Source: Arcanobacterium ihumii (GTDB taxonomy: Bacteria > Actinomycetota > Actinomycetes > Actinomycetales > Actinomycetaceae). Taken from it: a stretch of DNA of 64,000 nt. Position numbers and translations under genes: made by a program. Positions within the stretch are counted from its first letter, which is position 1; the number at the start of each line of letters is the position of its first letter. The DNA lies in assembly GCF_900604515.1 (NCBI RefSeq), contig NZ_UWOS01000002.1:310001-374000 (forward strand), in the 5' to 3' direction. This document shows positions 16,207 to 26,517 of this stretch, one piece after another. The notes under the pieces are model-generated. The model had not been told where the DNA came from and searched no databases. It worked only from the letters and a program-made list of their open reading frames with translations.

Positions 16207-17494
16207 TTTTCCTCCATGTAACTGCACGGGCACGATGAACCAAATTAGACCGAATTCGCAAGCTCTCCCGCACTCCTGGAATTCCCATAGCACATGAAAC
16301 CACAATACCCATCATGAAGAGAGTTGCCATTAGTGCCGAACCTCCCTGAGAGAGGAATGGTAGTGGTACTCCAAAGACGGGGAGCAGACCCGTAACCACG
16401 CACATATTGAGGAACGCCTGACCACAGATCCATAGCCCAGCTCCCGCGGTAAGAAGTTGACCATAGCGGAACGGATGATTCACGATAAGCCGCACAAATG
16501 ACCACGCCAGCACCAAGAATAAAATCACGATGATGATTGACCCAAAAAGTCCAAGTTCTTCACCAATAACTGCGAAAATAAAGTCGGTGTGGGCTTCTTT
16601 GAGATCTCGCCATTTTTCTTTGCCTGCACCGATTCCTAAGCCTGACCAACCACCGGTACCAAATGCGAACTGTGCGAATTCTGCTTGAGTCGGTTCAACG
16701 ATGCTTGGAGTCGCGAAGAGATTCGAAAAATAGTCCGAAACACGGCTCAGACGTGAAGGTTGGATTGCGATTAAGACGGCCGCACCGAGCACACCTGCGG
16801 CGCCTAACCACAAGATGTATTTACCGGGTAGTCCGGCTAGCCAGAACAAACCGAGGCCAATCATAATGTAGATGATTGATGTTCCCATGTCTCCTGGAAA
16901 AAGCACCAACCCAGTAGCAATTCCTAAGCCCGAAGCTGGATATAGAAGTGCATGCCAATCACTCATTTGGGAGACTCGCAGACGTCCGATGAAGTGCGCG
17001 AGCCAAACGATGACCGCGAGTTTAAGGAATTCTGAGGGCTGGATCTGAATCGGTCCGAGCTTTAGCCAGTTAGTGTTTCCCGCAACTTCTTTTCCAAAGA
17101 AGATGACCGAGAGCTGCAACATACAGGCACCAGCAAAGATTATGTAGCTACTGCGTTCAATCCAACGATAAGGAACGTATGCTAGAAAAACAGCTCCCAG
17201 TAGTCCGAGAAAAGCCCACGCCACCTGCCTGATTGCAACAGAAAAAAGACCCACTTCCGAACCGTATCGATCAACCGCACGAATTGAAGATGCAGAGGTG
17301 GCCGAGAAAACCATGAGGATTCCCATCACCAACAGCACCGTTGTTACCACAATCATCGTGATAAGCGACTGCTGGATCGCATCGCGCCGCTTCTTTTGGA
17401 TCTCATTTAGCTCTGGTGAATTAGATGAGATTGGGTCAATCGGTTCAACGAAGAGTGTTCCAGATTGATGCGCACTGTAATCAGACGTAGTCAT
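16199..17494 (-). CDS. ftsW: SEDS peptidoglycan glycosyltransferase FtsW
   Basis: A 431-residue SEDS-family polymerase of septal lipid II, working with FtsI. There are ten hydrophobic segments after a ~35-residue cytoplasmic start. The signature near F-I-F-A-V-I-G-E-E-L-G-L-F-G-S carries the conserved E-E-L-G, and the C-terminal P-L-P-F-L-S-Q-G-G-S is the second family motif. The ATG shares a base with the murD stop (TGATG), and its stop overlaps the murG start. Confidence 0.97.
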   Translation of the reverse strand: MTTSDYSAHQSGTLFVEPIDPISSNSPELNEIQKKRRDAIQQSLITMIVVTTVLLVMGILMVFSATSASSIRAVDRYGSEVGLFSVAIRQVAWAFLGLLGAVFLAYVPYRWIERSSYIIFAGACMLQLSVIFFGKEVAGNTNWLKLGPIQIQPSEFLKLAVIVWLAHFIGRLRVSQMSDWHALLYPASGLGIATGLVLFPGDMGTSIIYIMIGLGLFWLAGLPGKYILWLGAAGVLGAAVLIAIQPSRLSRVSDYFSNLFATPSIVEPTQAEFAQFAFGTGGWSGLGIGAGKEKWRDLKEAHTDFIFAVIGEELGLFGSIIIVILFLVLAWSFVRLIVNHPFRYGQLLTAGAGLWICGQAFLNMCVVTGLLPVFGVPLPFLSQGGSALMATLFMMGIVVSCAMGIPGVRESLRIRSNLVHRARAVTWRKNA

Positions 17495-18987
17495 CAGATT
17501 TCCTCGCTCGCATGGAGATTCATACCTTCGACCGCTTGAGAAAACATTCGCCCCCGATGTGCATAGGAATCAAATTGATCCATTGATGCGCTGGCCGGAG
17601 CCAACAACACAGTATCAGTAGTGGCTGTGAGGAGTTCGGTAGCCTGTTGAACCGCGGAAGTCATTGGATTTTGATCGTCTACATCGATGTATCGAACCGG
17701 AACTGAGACCTCCCTTAGTGCCGATTTCCAAGGTTCCTGGTCTTGGCCGATTACCACGACTCCTGCCAAAACCTCTTCAACATCCGATATGAGCTCATCG
17801 AATCGAGCACCCTTAGCGAGTCCACCTACAATCCAGATAACCGATTGCTGAGACCTCCCAAGTAGCGATGCGCGAGCAGCATGCGCGTTAGTCGCCTTCG
17901 AATCGTCAATCCATGAAACGCCGTCAATAACCGCTACTGTTTCAATTCGATGAGCTCCGATACGATACGAACGTAGACCTTGGGCAATTACATCTGGTGC
18001 AATACCAATCGAACGTGCTAAAGCAGTGGCTGCTAAAGCGTCTTTCACAAGATGCGGCGCAATATGATCGGCGCTCATGAGATGACTTAAGTCTGAAAGT
18101 TCAAATAATACACAAGCTTCTTTGGAATAACGCTGACCGAATGCACGATCGATAGCAATATCCTCAACTAAGCCAATCTGGCCCAAGGAAGGGATCCCTA
18201 GGGTGAGACCGATAGCGCGAGCGCCTTCTTGTACATCCGCATTATCGACCATGGATTGTACGGCAGTATCCCCCACTGGGTAGACACAAGCGATCTGGGT
18301 ATTTTCGTAAATGCGTGCTTTAGCGTCGTGATATGCATTGCGGCTTCCGTGCCACTCTAAGTGGTCATCATCGATATTTAGGCACACTGACGACGTCGGT
18401 GCCATCGACATCGTGGTAGCTAATTGGAACGACGATAACTCGAGTGCAAAAGCACGTGGCGCTTCATCGTCCGTTCTTGAAACTTCCGTTACTGCAGGTG
18501 TTCCAACATTTCCGATTGCCTTACCTCTAAGGCCTGCTTCCACCAAGATCGATTCAAGCATCGTGACAGTGGTCGTTTTGCCGTTCGTTCCCGTGATACA
18601 AAGCCACGGTGCAAATTCTCCATCAGTATTACGTGCACGAAGATTCCAGGCCAGCTCGATCTCTGACCAAACTTCGATATTCGCTTCACGTAGCGTTTTC
18701 CATTCATACCCGGTTTGACGAAAACCTGGCGCAATAACCACAATTTCAGGTTTCCAGTCGATTAGCTTTGCAATTAATGTTTCAGGATCAGGGTGTGCAA
18801 AGGTGTAATCTGTTGCCACGTTATCGTGAAATTTCTGGACCGCGTCTTCGCTAGCATCCCAAGCGCTAACGATTGCCTCAGTCTTGGAAGTAAGAACATC
18901 GATGCTTGCAAGCCCAGAGATACCCAGCCCAAGTACCGCAATCCGCCGATCAACGAAATAATCAAGCGTTGGAATGGAATAACTCAT
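17494..18987 (-). CDS. murD: UDP-N-acetylmuramoyl-L-alanine--D-glutamate ligase
   Basis: Cytoplasmic Mur ligase adding D-Glu. Features are the N-terminal Rossmann V-L-G-L-G-I-S-G, the ATP loop GTNGKTTTV, and the C-terminal D-D-S-K-A-T-N-A-H-A motif. I place the start at 18987, where ATGA overlaps the mraY stop by 4 bp as elsewhere in this cluster; an in-frame ATG five codons earlier (19002) is the alternative. About 497 residues is slightly long for MurD. Confidence 0.95.
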   Translation of the reverse strand: MSYSIPTLDYFVDRRIAVLGLGISGLASIDVLTSKTEAIVSAWDASEDAVQKFHDNVATDYTFAHPDPETLIAKLIDWKPEIVVIAPGFRQTGYEWKTLREANIEVWSEIELAWNLRARNTDGEFAPWLCITGTNGKTTTVTMLESILVEAGLRGKAIGNVGTPAVTEVSRTDDEAPRAFALELSSFQLATTMSMAPTSSVCLNIDDDHLEWHGSRNAYHDAKARIYENTQIACVYPVGDTAVQSMVDNADVQEGARAIGLTLGIPSLGQIGLVEDIAIDRAFGQRYSKEACVLFELSDLSHLMSADHIAPHLVKDALAATALARSIGIAPDVIAQGLRSYRIGAHRIETVAVIDGVSWIDDSKATNAHAARASLLGRSQQSVIWIVGGLAKGARFDELISDVEEVLAGVVVIGQDQEPWKSALREVSVPVRYIDVDDQNPMTSAVQQATELLTATTDTVLLAPASASMDQFDSYAHRGRMFSQAVEGMNLHASEEI

Positions 18988-20069
18988 TGCTGGGCCAGCC
19001 ATTCAGCGTAGAACAACCCAATACCTGTGGCGGCGAGCAAGAATTGAATCAACCAGAAACGCACCACGATTGTCACTTCTTTCCAGCCTTTTAGCTCGAA
19101 GTGATGATGCAAAGGCGCCATACGGAACACGCGTTTTCCAGTGGTTTTAAAGAATCCGATCTGGATTACGTCTGAGATTACGATAATGACGAAGAGTCCG
19201 CCGATGAAAACAGCGAGGATCTCAGTCTGGGTAAGAATCGACATCCCCGCAAATGCTCCGCCAAGGGCCAACGATCCGGTATCACCCATAAAGATACGAG
19301 CAGGCGAGGTATTATGCCAGAGAAATCCGAGGCACGCTCCCACAATTGCCGCCGCAATCATAGCGAGGTCACGAGGATCACGAACGTCGTAACATCCGTT
19401 TTCCGGATTAACGACGGAAAGGCACGGTTGGTAGGACTGCCACAGAGTAACGACTACATAGGCACCGAAAGCCACTGCCGAGGCGCCAGCAGCAAGACCG
19501 TCAAGACCATCAGTGAGATTGACTGCATTCGACCAAGCGGTAATCAGGAAGTTTGCCCAAAGAATAAAGAGGATCATTCCAATGATGATTCCGCCAAAAG
19601 CTAGATCAAACTTGGTGTCGCGGACTATGGAAACTTGGGTTGAGGCAGGGGTACGGTTCAATTCATTTTTGAACTGAAGCGCGAGAACAGCGAAGATGAT
19701 TCCCACGCTTCCTTGTCCAATCATCTTTGTAATAGGGGTCAGACCCAAAGAGCGCTCTTTGCGGACCTTGATAAAATCATCAAGAAATCCAATGAACCCA
19801 AGGCCGACCATGAGGAAAAGTAGCAACACTCCAGACGCATTCGGAGCACGTTCGGTAACTAAATTACTGATGGTATACCCAACCACTGTGGCAAGAATAA
19901 TAATCACGCCACCCATTGTTGGAGTGCCACGTTTAGTCAAGTGGGAGGTCGGTCCGTCTTCTCGGATAAACTGCCCATAAGAACGCCGCTGAAGCAACTT
20001 AATAAAGAGGGGCGTGCAAAATAAGGAAATACCGAGAGCTACTGCACCCGCAACCAAAATTGAAAGCAT
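18984..20069 (-). CDS. mraY: Phospho-MurNAc-pentapeptide translocase MraY
   Basis: Integral membrane enzyme making lipid I from UDP-MurNAc-pentapeptide and undecaprenyl phosphate. It has 361 residues and about ten membrane helices. Conserved catalytic elements are F-L-D-D-F-I-K, N-L-T-D-G-L-D-G-L, and the H-H-H-F-E-L-K-G-W segment near the C-terminus. The murF stop abuts its ATG (TAAATG). Confidence 0.97.
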   Translation of the reverse strand: MLSILVAGAVALGISLFCTPLFIKLLQRRSYGQFIREDGPTSHLTKRGTPTMGGVIIILATVVGYTISNLVTERAPNASGVLLLFLMVGLGFIGFLDDFIKVRKERSLGLTPITKMIGQGSVGIIFAVLALQFKNELNRTPASTQVSIVRDTKFDLAFGGIIIGMILFILWANFLITAWSNAVNLTDGLDGLAAGASAVAFGAYVVVTLWQSYQPCLSVVNPENGCYDVRDPRDLAMIAAAIVGACLGFLWHNTSPARIFMGDTGSLALGGAFAGMSILTQTEILAVFIGGLFVIIVISDVIQIGFFKTTGKRVFRMAPLHHHFELKGWKEVTIVVRFWLIQFLLAATGIGLFYAEWLAQQ

Positions 20070-21509
20070 TTATGCCCCTTCTGTAAAGAGTTCATCCGCG
20101 ATATGCCAAATCCCGGAACCATTCGAGCCCTTTAATAAGACTACGTCACCGGCGTCGAGATACGAATGAAGAAACTCTTGTGTTTGATTCAGCGCACTAA
20201 ATTCATAGACTTCAACCCCACCGAGTTGCGCAGTTTCGATGAGAGGTTCGATCCCCTCTCCTACTCCAATTACAACGTCGATTCCAGCACCCACGATGAA
20301 TTCGCCAACGTCGGCATGCTCCTGGGCAGATTCCTCCCCGAGCTCTAACATAGCGCCAAGCACCGCGATCTTTCGGTTCTCTTTGCCAAAATCAACTAGC
20401 GCACGCAGCCCGGCACGCATCGAATCAGGGTTTGCATTGTATGAATCATCAATTATCGTCATTTCGCGAACATGGCGTACATCCATTCGGTGCGGGCTAA
20501 GCGCTTTTGCCCTTTGTAAAACATTTGAAATTTGCTCGATCGATGCCCCAAGCAAAGAAGCAATAGTACCCGCCGCCAGTGCGTTGTGAACGTGATGTAT
20601 ACCGGTAAGTCCCAGCTGAATCTGCTGAGTTTTATCGCCAAGATGGAAAATAAACTGAGCGTGACCATCAACGTTAGCTACCTCAGAGGCATATACGCAG
20701 TGAGAACCTAGTTCGCAGAGGTCCCCCACACAATTATTTGAGAAGAATGTTACTGGAACGCTACTTTTAGCTGCCATGGCTCGTACGCGGACGTCGTCGG
20801 CATTTAAGACGACGTGTCCTCCATCTCGCGTACCCGTAACGATTTCGGACTTGGCTTGAGCAACATTTTCAATTCCGCCAAACTCACCGAGGTGGGCGCG
20901 AGCAACCGCCAAAACTGCCGAAATATCGGGAGGCGCAATAGAAGTTAAGTATTCTATATTTCCGATATGATCTGCACCCATTTCCAGCACGAGGGTCGCA
21001 GTCTCTAAATCGGCACGCAAAACCGTTAGTGGTAAACCCAACTCGTTGTTGAAAGAGTTGGGAGGTGCAACAATTGGTCCACGGAACGCAAGAAGATCAG
21101 CCAACAGATCTTTCGTCGTCGTCTTTCCAACTGAGCCAGTGATACCAACCACTTTGAGGTTTGAGTTTCCATATACTCGAAGTGCCTTTAAAGATTCGCG
21201 TGCCAGCCTGCCGACCGCCTTAACAACGTCTTCCACAGCAATAATTCGCGAAGCTGGGGCACCTGCCGAAAGGGCGGTTTGTGGATCGTCAGATAAAACT
21301 GCAACAGCTCCACGGCTAAGGGCATCAGACGCATAGAAATTTCCATTGGATCGCTCACCTTGAATGGCAACGAACAGCTCTCCCCCACTCACTGCGCGAT
21401 TATCAGTAGCTACCGAGGTAATCTGTTCAGACAAGGCTTCACCGGCAGAGCCTTCTAGTAGTTTTCCTCCGGTGGCTTTAAGAACGTCTTGGAATGAAGC
21501 ATCAAACAT
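20070..21509 (-). CDS. murF: UDP-MurNAc-tripeptide--D-alanyl-D-alanine ligase
   Basis: Mur ligase adding the D-Ala-D-Ala dipeptide. It is 479 residues. The ATP loop GITGSVGKTTTKD, the N-N-E-L-G-L-P-L-T-V-L motif and the D-D-S-Y-N-A-N-P-D-S-M segment identify MurF. It lies 3 bases after murE and abuts mraY. Confidence 0.97.
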   Translation of the reverse strand: MFDASFQDVLKATGGKLLEGSAGEALSEQITSVATDNRAVSGGELFVAIQGERSNGNFYASDALSRGAVAVLSDDPQTALSAGAPASRIIAVEDVVKAVGRLARESLKALRVYGNSNLKVVGITGSVGKTTTKDLLADLLAFRGPIVAPPNSFNNELGLPLTVLRADLETATLVLEMGADHIGNIEYLTSIAPPDISAVLAVARAHLGEFGGIENVAQAKSEIVTGTRDGGHVVLNADDVRVRAMAAKSSVPVTFFSNNCVGDLCELGSHCVYASEVANVDGHAQFIFHLGDKTQQIQLGLTGIHHVHNALAAGTIASLLGASIEQISNVLQRAKALSPHRMDVRHVREMTIIDDSYNANPDSMRAGLRALVDFGKENRKIAVLGAMLELGEESAQEHADVGEFIVGAGIDVVIGVGEGIEPLIETAQLGGVEVYEFSALNQTQEFLHSYLDAGDVVLLKGSNGSGIWHIADELFTEGA

Positions 21510-21512
21510 CTA

Positions 21513-23117
21513 TTAATCTTCCTTACCTAGCAAATCGTTCTTAGCCAACAAAGCATTTTGAGCGTGCATATTGCGCTGACCAAGAGCATCGCGAGCTACA
21601 ACTCGATCATCTAACTCAACCATTGTTCCATTGCAATCCTGCCAGATTTCGTGCCCACGACCCGCTATTAAGATAGTGTCTTGAGGTTCGGCATTGGCAA
21701 TTGCATAATGAATTGCCTCGGTGCGATCACCAATTTCAATAAATTCAGCATCCGTTGCAATTCCCTCAATAATTTCCGCACGGATTCTCGCTGGGTCCTC
21801 CGAGTGAGGATCATCGTCGGTAATAATCGTCAAATCGGCTAGAGATGCAACAATATTGCCCATAATTGGTCGCTTTGTACGGTCGCGATCACCTGCGGAA
21901 CCGGTCAATGTAACTAAACGACCCTTCGTCGTCAGTCTTAACGTTTTAATAGCTTGTTTGAGAGCGTCAGGATTATGCGCAAAATCAACTATCACTCGCG
22001 GCATAGTCGCAACAATTTCCATGCGTCCCGGAACCTTCGGTTTCAAACCACCAATACTGAGAAGCGCTTGGGAAATTTCATCGAGCTCCACACCGGATTG
22101 TGCCACCATCGCAATTGCAAGTGCCGCGTTCTGAACGTTAAATTCACCTGGAATATCAAGCTGAACTGATATCGACTCACCGCGTGGAGAAACCAAAGTA
22201 AAGGAAGAGCCAGTTGCTTCTACGTGGAAGTCTTGAACTTTCCAGCCACCATCGGAAGGGAGCTCCGAATGGATTGCTAGAGCAACGCAGTCCTGACCAC
22301 GTTCAGCTTTAGTTTGGCTGTAGAGCTGCCTTCCATACTCATCATCTACCGTGATTACACACGATCCTGAGTTTTCTGTGCTAAACAAAAGCTTCTTGGC
22401 CGCAAAGTATTCATCAAAAGTCTTATGGAAATCTAAATGATCTTGGGTTAGATTCGTAAATCCCGCGACGTTAAAATGAATTGGCCGAGTTCGATTCTGA
22501 GCTAAAGCGTGCGAGGAAACCTCCATCACCAGCGCGTCAATCGAATATTCACGCATCTTCGCGAGCATCGCTTGGAGCTCAACAGCCTGAGGAGTAGTCA
22601 TGAGCGCTGGGATTTCTTCCGAGCCGGCACGAACCATAACAGTGCCTACTAGTCCCATTCGCTTACCTAGCGCGCCCAAAATCGAATCGATCATGTAGCT
22701 GGTGGTTGTTTTACCATTTGTGCCAGTGATTCCAAAGGATGCGATACCTTGGCTCGGGTATCCATAAATTAACGCAGCTAGATCACCTTGACGCTGTAAA
22801 ATATCTTCACACACAACTATAGGGATAGCGAGTCCTTCGCTTGCTTTGATTAGCTCCCTACCAGCGCTATCTGTGATGACGGCGCAAGCACCATTTTCTT
22901 GAGCGTTACCAGCGAACTTCGCGCCATGGACTCGTTCACCCGGAACAGCAACGAACAAGTCCCCCGGTTGAACTTCTTTGCTACCCAGTGCGACGCCAGT
23001 TACTACAATATCTGCACTGGATTGTGCTCCGTTTTGAGAGGAATTGTGAAAGGTCGCATCAAGGAAGTCAACGACGGCGTCCAAAGCAATTCGTGGACTT
23101 AGCTCAGGCCTAATCAT
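21513..23117 (-). CDS. murE: UDP-MurNAc-L-Ala-D-Glu--diamino acid ligase
   Basis: Mur ligase that adds the third residue of the stem peptide. It is 534 residues with the ATP loop TGTNGKTTTS near 131-140. The substrate-specificity loop reads DDDPHSEDP (about 434-442). In the meso-diaminopimelate enzymes this loop is D-N-P-R, whose Arg contacts the extra carboxylate; that Arg is absent here, so L-lysine or ornithine is the likely substrate. This fits Actinomycetaceae peptidoglycan, but the exact amino acid is inferred. Confidence 0.95.
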   Translation of the reverse strand: MIRPELSPRIALDAVVDFLDATFHNSSQNGAQSSADIVVTGVALGSKEVQPGDLFVAVPGERVHGAKFAGNAQENGACAVITDSAGRELIKASEGLAIPIVVCEDILQRQGDLAALIYGYPSQGIASFGITGTNGKTTTSYMIDSILGALGKRMGLVGTVMVRAGSEEIPALMTTPQAVELQAMLAKMREYSIDALVMEVSSHALAQNRTRPIHFNVAGFTNLTQDHLDFHKTFDEYFAAKKLLFSTENSGSCVITVDDEYGRQLYSQTKAERGQDCVALAIHSELPSDGGWKVQDFHVEATGSSFTLVSPRGESISVQLDIPGEFNVQNAALAIAMVAQSGVELDEISQALLSIGGLKPKVPGRMEIVATMPRVIVDFAHNPDALKQAIKTLRLTTKGRLVTLTGSAGDRDRTKRPIMGNIVASLADLTIITDDDPHSEDPARIRAEIIEGIATDAEFIEIGDRTEAIHYAIANAEPQDTILIAGRGHEIWQDCNGTMVELDDRVVARDALGQRNMHAQNALLAKNDLLGKED

Positions 23118-23119
23118 TA

Positions 23120-25012
23120 TTACTTCCCTAACTCATTTTCATACCACGGATACTTATACAATGGCACAGAGGACGGTGGAACCTTCATCTGACGCATCGC
23201 AAACTCTCCAATATCTGCAAATACGGGAGCAGCAATCACGCCACCAAAGCCAGGCTCGTGACCGGTATATACTACAACAGCAACGGCAATTTTTGGGTTC
23301 TCGGCCGGGATTAAACCGGTAAAGGTTCCAACCAACGCTGTTGTTTTACCAGCTGAGTTAATCACCTGAGCGGTTCCTGTTTTACCCGCCACGTTATATC
23401 CTGGCACGGCAGCTAACTGGCCAGTCGACCCCTTTTGAGTAACACCTTGCATCATCTTCAAGATAGTGTCTGAAGTTTCCGGAGAAATAACTTGCTGTGC
23501 TTTATCAACGACGGTGGGTTTGTAATTCCCTTTTTCGTCGTAGGTACCATCAACGATATGGATCGGGTTCTTCACTCCCTTGCTACCCACAATCGAACCC
23601 ACTTGTGCGAGTTGAATCGGGGTAACAGCGTAAGCCTGACCGAACATTGTAGTGAACTTCGATCGACGATCCCACTTCGTGTAATCATTAAGTAATCCTG
23701 GCTCTTCAGCAGGTAGTTCAATACCAGTTTTACTACCCAAGCCGAATGCCTTCATGTATTCGAATCGCTTTTTGTCCTCAATCAACTGACCAATTTGAAC
23801 CAAACCAGTGTTGTAGGAAAGCGCGATAATTCCAGCAGCAGTCATGCGTACCGTTGCATGCTGCTCAACGTCGTTAATTACTTCACCTGTGGAGGTTTTG
23901 TATTGCGAAGGAACGGTGAAAACACTGAGTGGATTGATTTTACCTTCGTTAATAGCCGCCGAATAGGTAACGATCTTTCCCGTGGAACCTGGTTCGACCA
24001 CGCTCGATACCGACCTCGAGCCCCAGTTCTTTGGATCGGCTTCATTGAGTTTTCCAGGGTTTGGGCTGGCGCTATCAGCTAAAGCAAGTACACGTCCAGT
24101 TCCGATTTCAATAACGACGGCGCTACCCCATTTAGCTCCAAATCGGCCCACCGATTTATCAACGGCATCCTGAGCGACTTTTTGCATATCTCGGTTAATG
24201 GTTAGCTTAATTTTTCTACCATCAACAGCGGGAGTATCACTGATCTCGCCTTGCGGAAAGATTGTCCCATCCGGTCCAACCTCAACGGTAAGTTTACCGT
24301 CCACGCCTTTAAGAACATCATTCAGGGACTGTTCGATTCCCGCACGTCCCTGCGGATGCGGATCGTCTTCAGTTTGACCCACATATCCCAAGATAGTTCC
24401 CGCAACCGTACCGTTTGGGTATTCGCGTTGCATATAGCGCTCCGGGAAAATACCGTGAATGTTCAGATCATTGATTTTTCGCCATTCATCAGGGGTAAGA
24501 CCAGATTTAATTAATCCCCAGTGAGACTTCTTTTCACCTCCAAGTAAGCGTCCACCCAAAGTGGCTTGATCTTCTTTAAGGATCGGTGCGAGCAACGCCG
24601 CCGCAGCAGCTGCACCTGTTCCGATGACTTCACCGTCGTCGTTATATTGCTTGAAATCTTTAATTGCGACTTGGTCAACTCGAACATTGTATCGAGGAAC
24701 AGAGGTTGCGAGTACATCCCCGTTAGAGTCAAGGATATCGCCACGCAGAGCTTCTTGAGTATATGAACGGGTACGGAATTCGCGGGCCAAGGACGATAAT
24801 TTATCGGCCTGAAGTACCTGAAGGAACACCAAACGCCCTGCTAACAGCACAGCCATCACCAAGATAATTGCGATGATTGCGCGTAAACGCCTGTTGGTGG
24901 TAGCGCGAGCGTATCGGACCGAGTTCACCTCTTGTGCGCTGGCATTTTGTCCTTGCCTAGCATTAGGGCCGGAGTGTGAGAGGTGTGAACGATGATTCTC
25001 ACGTTCCGTCAT
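23120..25012 (-). CDS. ftsI: Septal transpeptidase FtsI (class B penicillin-binding protein)
   Basis: Bitopic class B PBP of 630 residues that cross-links septal peptidoglycan. One membrane helix is at about 43-63, then the dimerisation/pedestal region with R-G-D-I-L-D-S-N-G. The transpeptidase motifs are SxxK as S343-T-G-K346, SxN as S399-Y-N, and KTGT at about 544-547. There is no PASTA domain. It follows ftsL and precedes murE with 2-8 base gaps. Confidence 0.97.
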   Translation of the reverse strand: MTERENHRSHLSHSGPNARQGQNASAQEVNSVRYARATTNRRLRAIIAIILVMAVLLAGRLVFLQVLQADKLSSLAREFRTRSYTQEALRGDILDSNGDVLATSVPRYNVRVDQVAIKDFKQYNDDGEVIGTGAAAAAALLAPILKEDQATLGGRLLGGEKKSHWGLIKSGLTPDEWRKINDLNIHGIFPERYMQREYPNGTVAGTILGYVGQTEDDPHPQGRAGIEQSLNDVLKGVDGKLTVEVGPDGTIFPQGEISDTPAVDGRKIKLTINRDMQKVAQDAVDKSVGRFGAKWGSAVVIEIGTGRVLALADSASPNPGKLNEADPKNWGSRSVSSVVEPGSTGKIVTYSAAINEGKINPLSVFTVPSQYKTSTGEVINDVEQHATVRMTAAGIIALSYNTGLVQIGQLIEDKKRFEYMKAFGLGSKTGIELPAEEPGLLNDYTKWDRRSKFTTMFGQAYAVTPIQLAQVGSIVGSKGVKNPIHIVDGTYDEKGNYKPTVVDKAQQVISPETSDTILKMMQGVTQKGSTGQLAAVPGYNVAGKTGTAQVINSAGKTTALVGTFTGLIPAENPKIAVAVVVYTGHEPGFGGVIAAPVFADIGEFAMRQMKVPPSSVPLYKYPWYENELGK

Positions 25013-25020
25013 ACCAATCC

Positions 25021-25416
25021 TTACTTCTTGTTGTTGCCCGTGATCGCTCCCGAAGCAACGTCAATATGGCGCAGATCCTTTGCCGTGACCATCCCCAGCT
25101 TCGCCGCGTTTTCGCGTAGACGATCGGGAGTAGACAGACCGACAACATCTCCTTGAAGCGTATCCATGCGCGCCTCTACTTTACTTAATTCCACTTTAAT
25201 GGTCTTTAGTTCATATGCACCTTGGACCATGCGTGTGTTGAGATAAAAGGCAAGCGTGATTGAAACTACAAAGATAAGGAGACACGCCGTCACCGTTCCA
25301 AACAACCCTCGTGCGGGAGCCGGACTTGGTACGACTTTAAGTCCTGGCGCAGCAAGTACTGGACGTGACTTAGGCGAAACAGCGCGACGCGAGACCGCGT
25401 AGTTTGCAGCACTCAT
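25021..25416 (-). CDS. ftsL: FtsL-like divisome protein
   Basis: A 131-residue bitopic protein with one membrane helix (about 38-60) followed by a short leucine-rich coiled coil (ELKTIKVELSKVEARMDTLQ) and a charged tail. Sequence similarity to FtsL is weak as usual, so the name rests on size, topology and place between rsmH and ftsI. Its ATG overlaps the rsmH stop by 4 bp. Confidence 0.85.
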   Translation of the reverse strand: MSAANYAVSRRAVSPKSRPVLAAPGLKVVPSPAPARGLFGTVTACLLIFVVSITLAFYLNTRMVQGAYELKTIKVELSKVEARMDTLQGDVVGLSTPDRLRENAAKLGMVTAKDLRHIDVASGAITGNNKK

Positions 25417-26450
25417 AAAGTGTCCCCTCGATAGTAATCTGGATTAAATAAGTGAGTTGGAGTGGTACGTACTCGTTCCACTGCGCGAAGTCGAACCGAT
25501 GCAGATCGTGAATTGAGCGCGAGCTCTTCATCGTCTGCCTTCACCGCTCCGCGTACTAATGCCTTCAAGAACGGCTTGTGGTCATCGAGTTCCATCGGTA
25601 ATCCCGCTGGTGTTGTTGACTTCAACCCCCGCTGGAAAGCATCTTTAACAATGCGATCTTCAAGCGACTGGTAGGATTCAATAACCAAACGTCCGCCGAC
25701 CCGCAAAGATTCAAGTGCTCGTGGTACCGCTTTTTCAAGCACAGATAGTTCGGTATTAACAGCGATTCGAATCGCTTGGAAAGTGCGCTTCGCAGGATTT
25801 CCACCAGTTCGTTTAGCTGCTGCCGGAAGCGCATCACGAACCAATTCCACCAGTTCCGTGGTAGTTGCCAGAGGTTTGGTTTCACGACGACGAACAATCG
25901 CCTGAGCAATTTTCATCGCAAATTTTTCTTCTCCGTAGACTCGTAAAATTCGTGCAAGTTCTCCAACTTCAACCGAATTAAGAAGTTCTTGAGCAGAAAT
26001 TCCCTGGGTGGGATTCATACGCATATCAAGAGGTGCTTCATGCGAGTATGAAAAACCTCGTTCTGCATTATCTAGCTGGAGAGAAGAAACCCCTAGGTCC
26101 ATTAAGATCGCATCTACTTTTCCGTGATCACCGTACTTGGCTGCAACTCGGTCAACGTCGTCGTACGTGGTAAGCACGGCATGGAAACGTTCACCGAAAC
26201 GTTCAAGGCGTTTAGATGCCAACTCGATTGCCTGCGGATCTCGATCAATTCCAACGACGGTCACGTCTGGGAATTCGGTCAAAATACCTTCGGAGTGACC
26301 ACCCATGCCGAGGGTACAGTCAATTACGATGCCCGTTGCGCGCGAATCAATAGGGCGGGAGATAGCAGGGGCCATGAGGTCAATGCAGGTACGCAAAAGG
26401 ACCGGCTGGTGGAGCGCATTGTTTTCTGCGCTGAGTGACGTTGACTCCAC
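25413..26450 (-). CDS. rsmH: 16S rRNA m4C1402 methyltransferase RsmH
   Basis: SAM-dependent enzyme that N4-methylates C1402 of 16S rRNA. It is 345 residues and contains D-C-T-L-G-M-G-G-H-S-E-G-I-L (SAM site), D-A-I-L-M-D-L-G-V-S-S-L-Q-L-D and A-N-T/V-N-T-E-L-S family segments. The start is GTG with AAAGGAG five bases upstream. It is the second gene of the mraZ operon. Confidence 0.96.
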   Translation of the reverse strand: MESTSLSAENNALHQPVLLRTCIDLMAPAISRPIDSRATGIVIDCTLGMGGHSEGILTEFPDVTVVGIDRDPQAIELASKRLERFGERFHAVLTTYDDVDRVAAKYGDHGKVDAILMDLGVSSLQLDNAERGFSYSHEAPLDMRMNPTQGISAQELLNSVEVGELARILRVYGEEKFAMKIAQAIVRRRETKPLATTTELVELVRDALPAAAKRTGGNPAKRTFQAIRIAVNTELSVLEKAVPRALESLRVGGRLVIESYQSLEDRIVKDAFQRGLKSTTPAGLPMELDDHKPFLKALVRGAVKADDEELALNSRSASVRLRAVERVRTTPTHLFNPDYYRGDTL

Positions 26451-26517
26451 ACCGACTCCTTTCTTGATTTCGGCATCCCTATGTATTTCCCCGTCGTGGG
26501 CTAAGGCAATTTGATTC

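Noticed and set aside
16207-16305. 33-residue extension of MurG
   Set aside because: It overlaps ftsW, contains no MurG similarity, and GGAGG marks the start at 16206.
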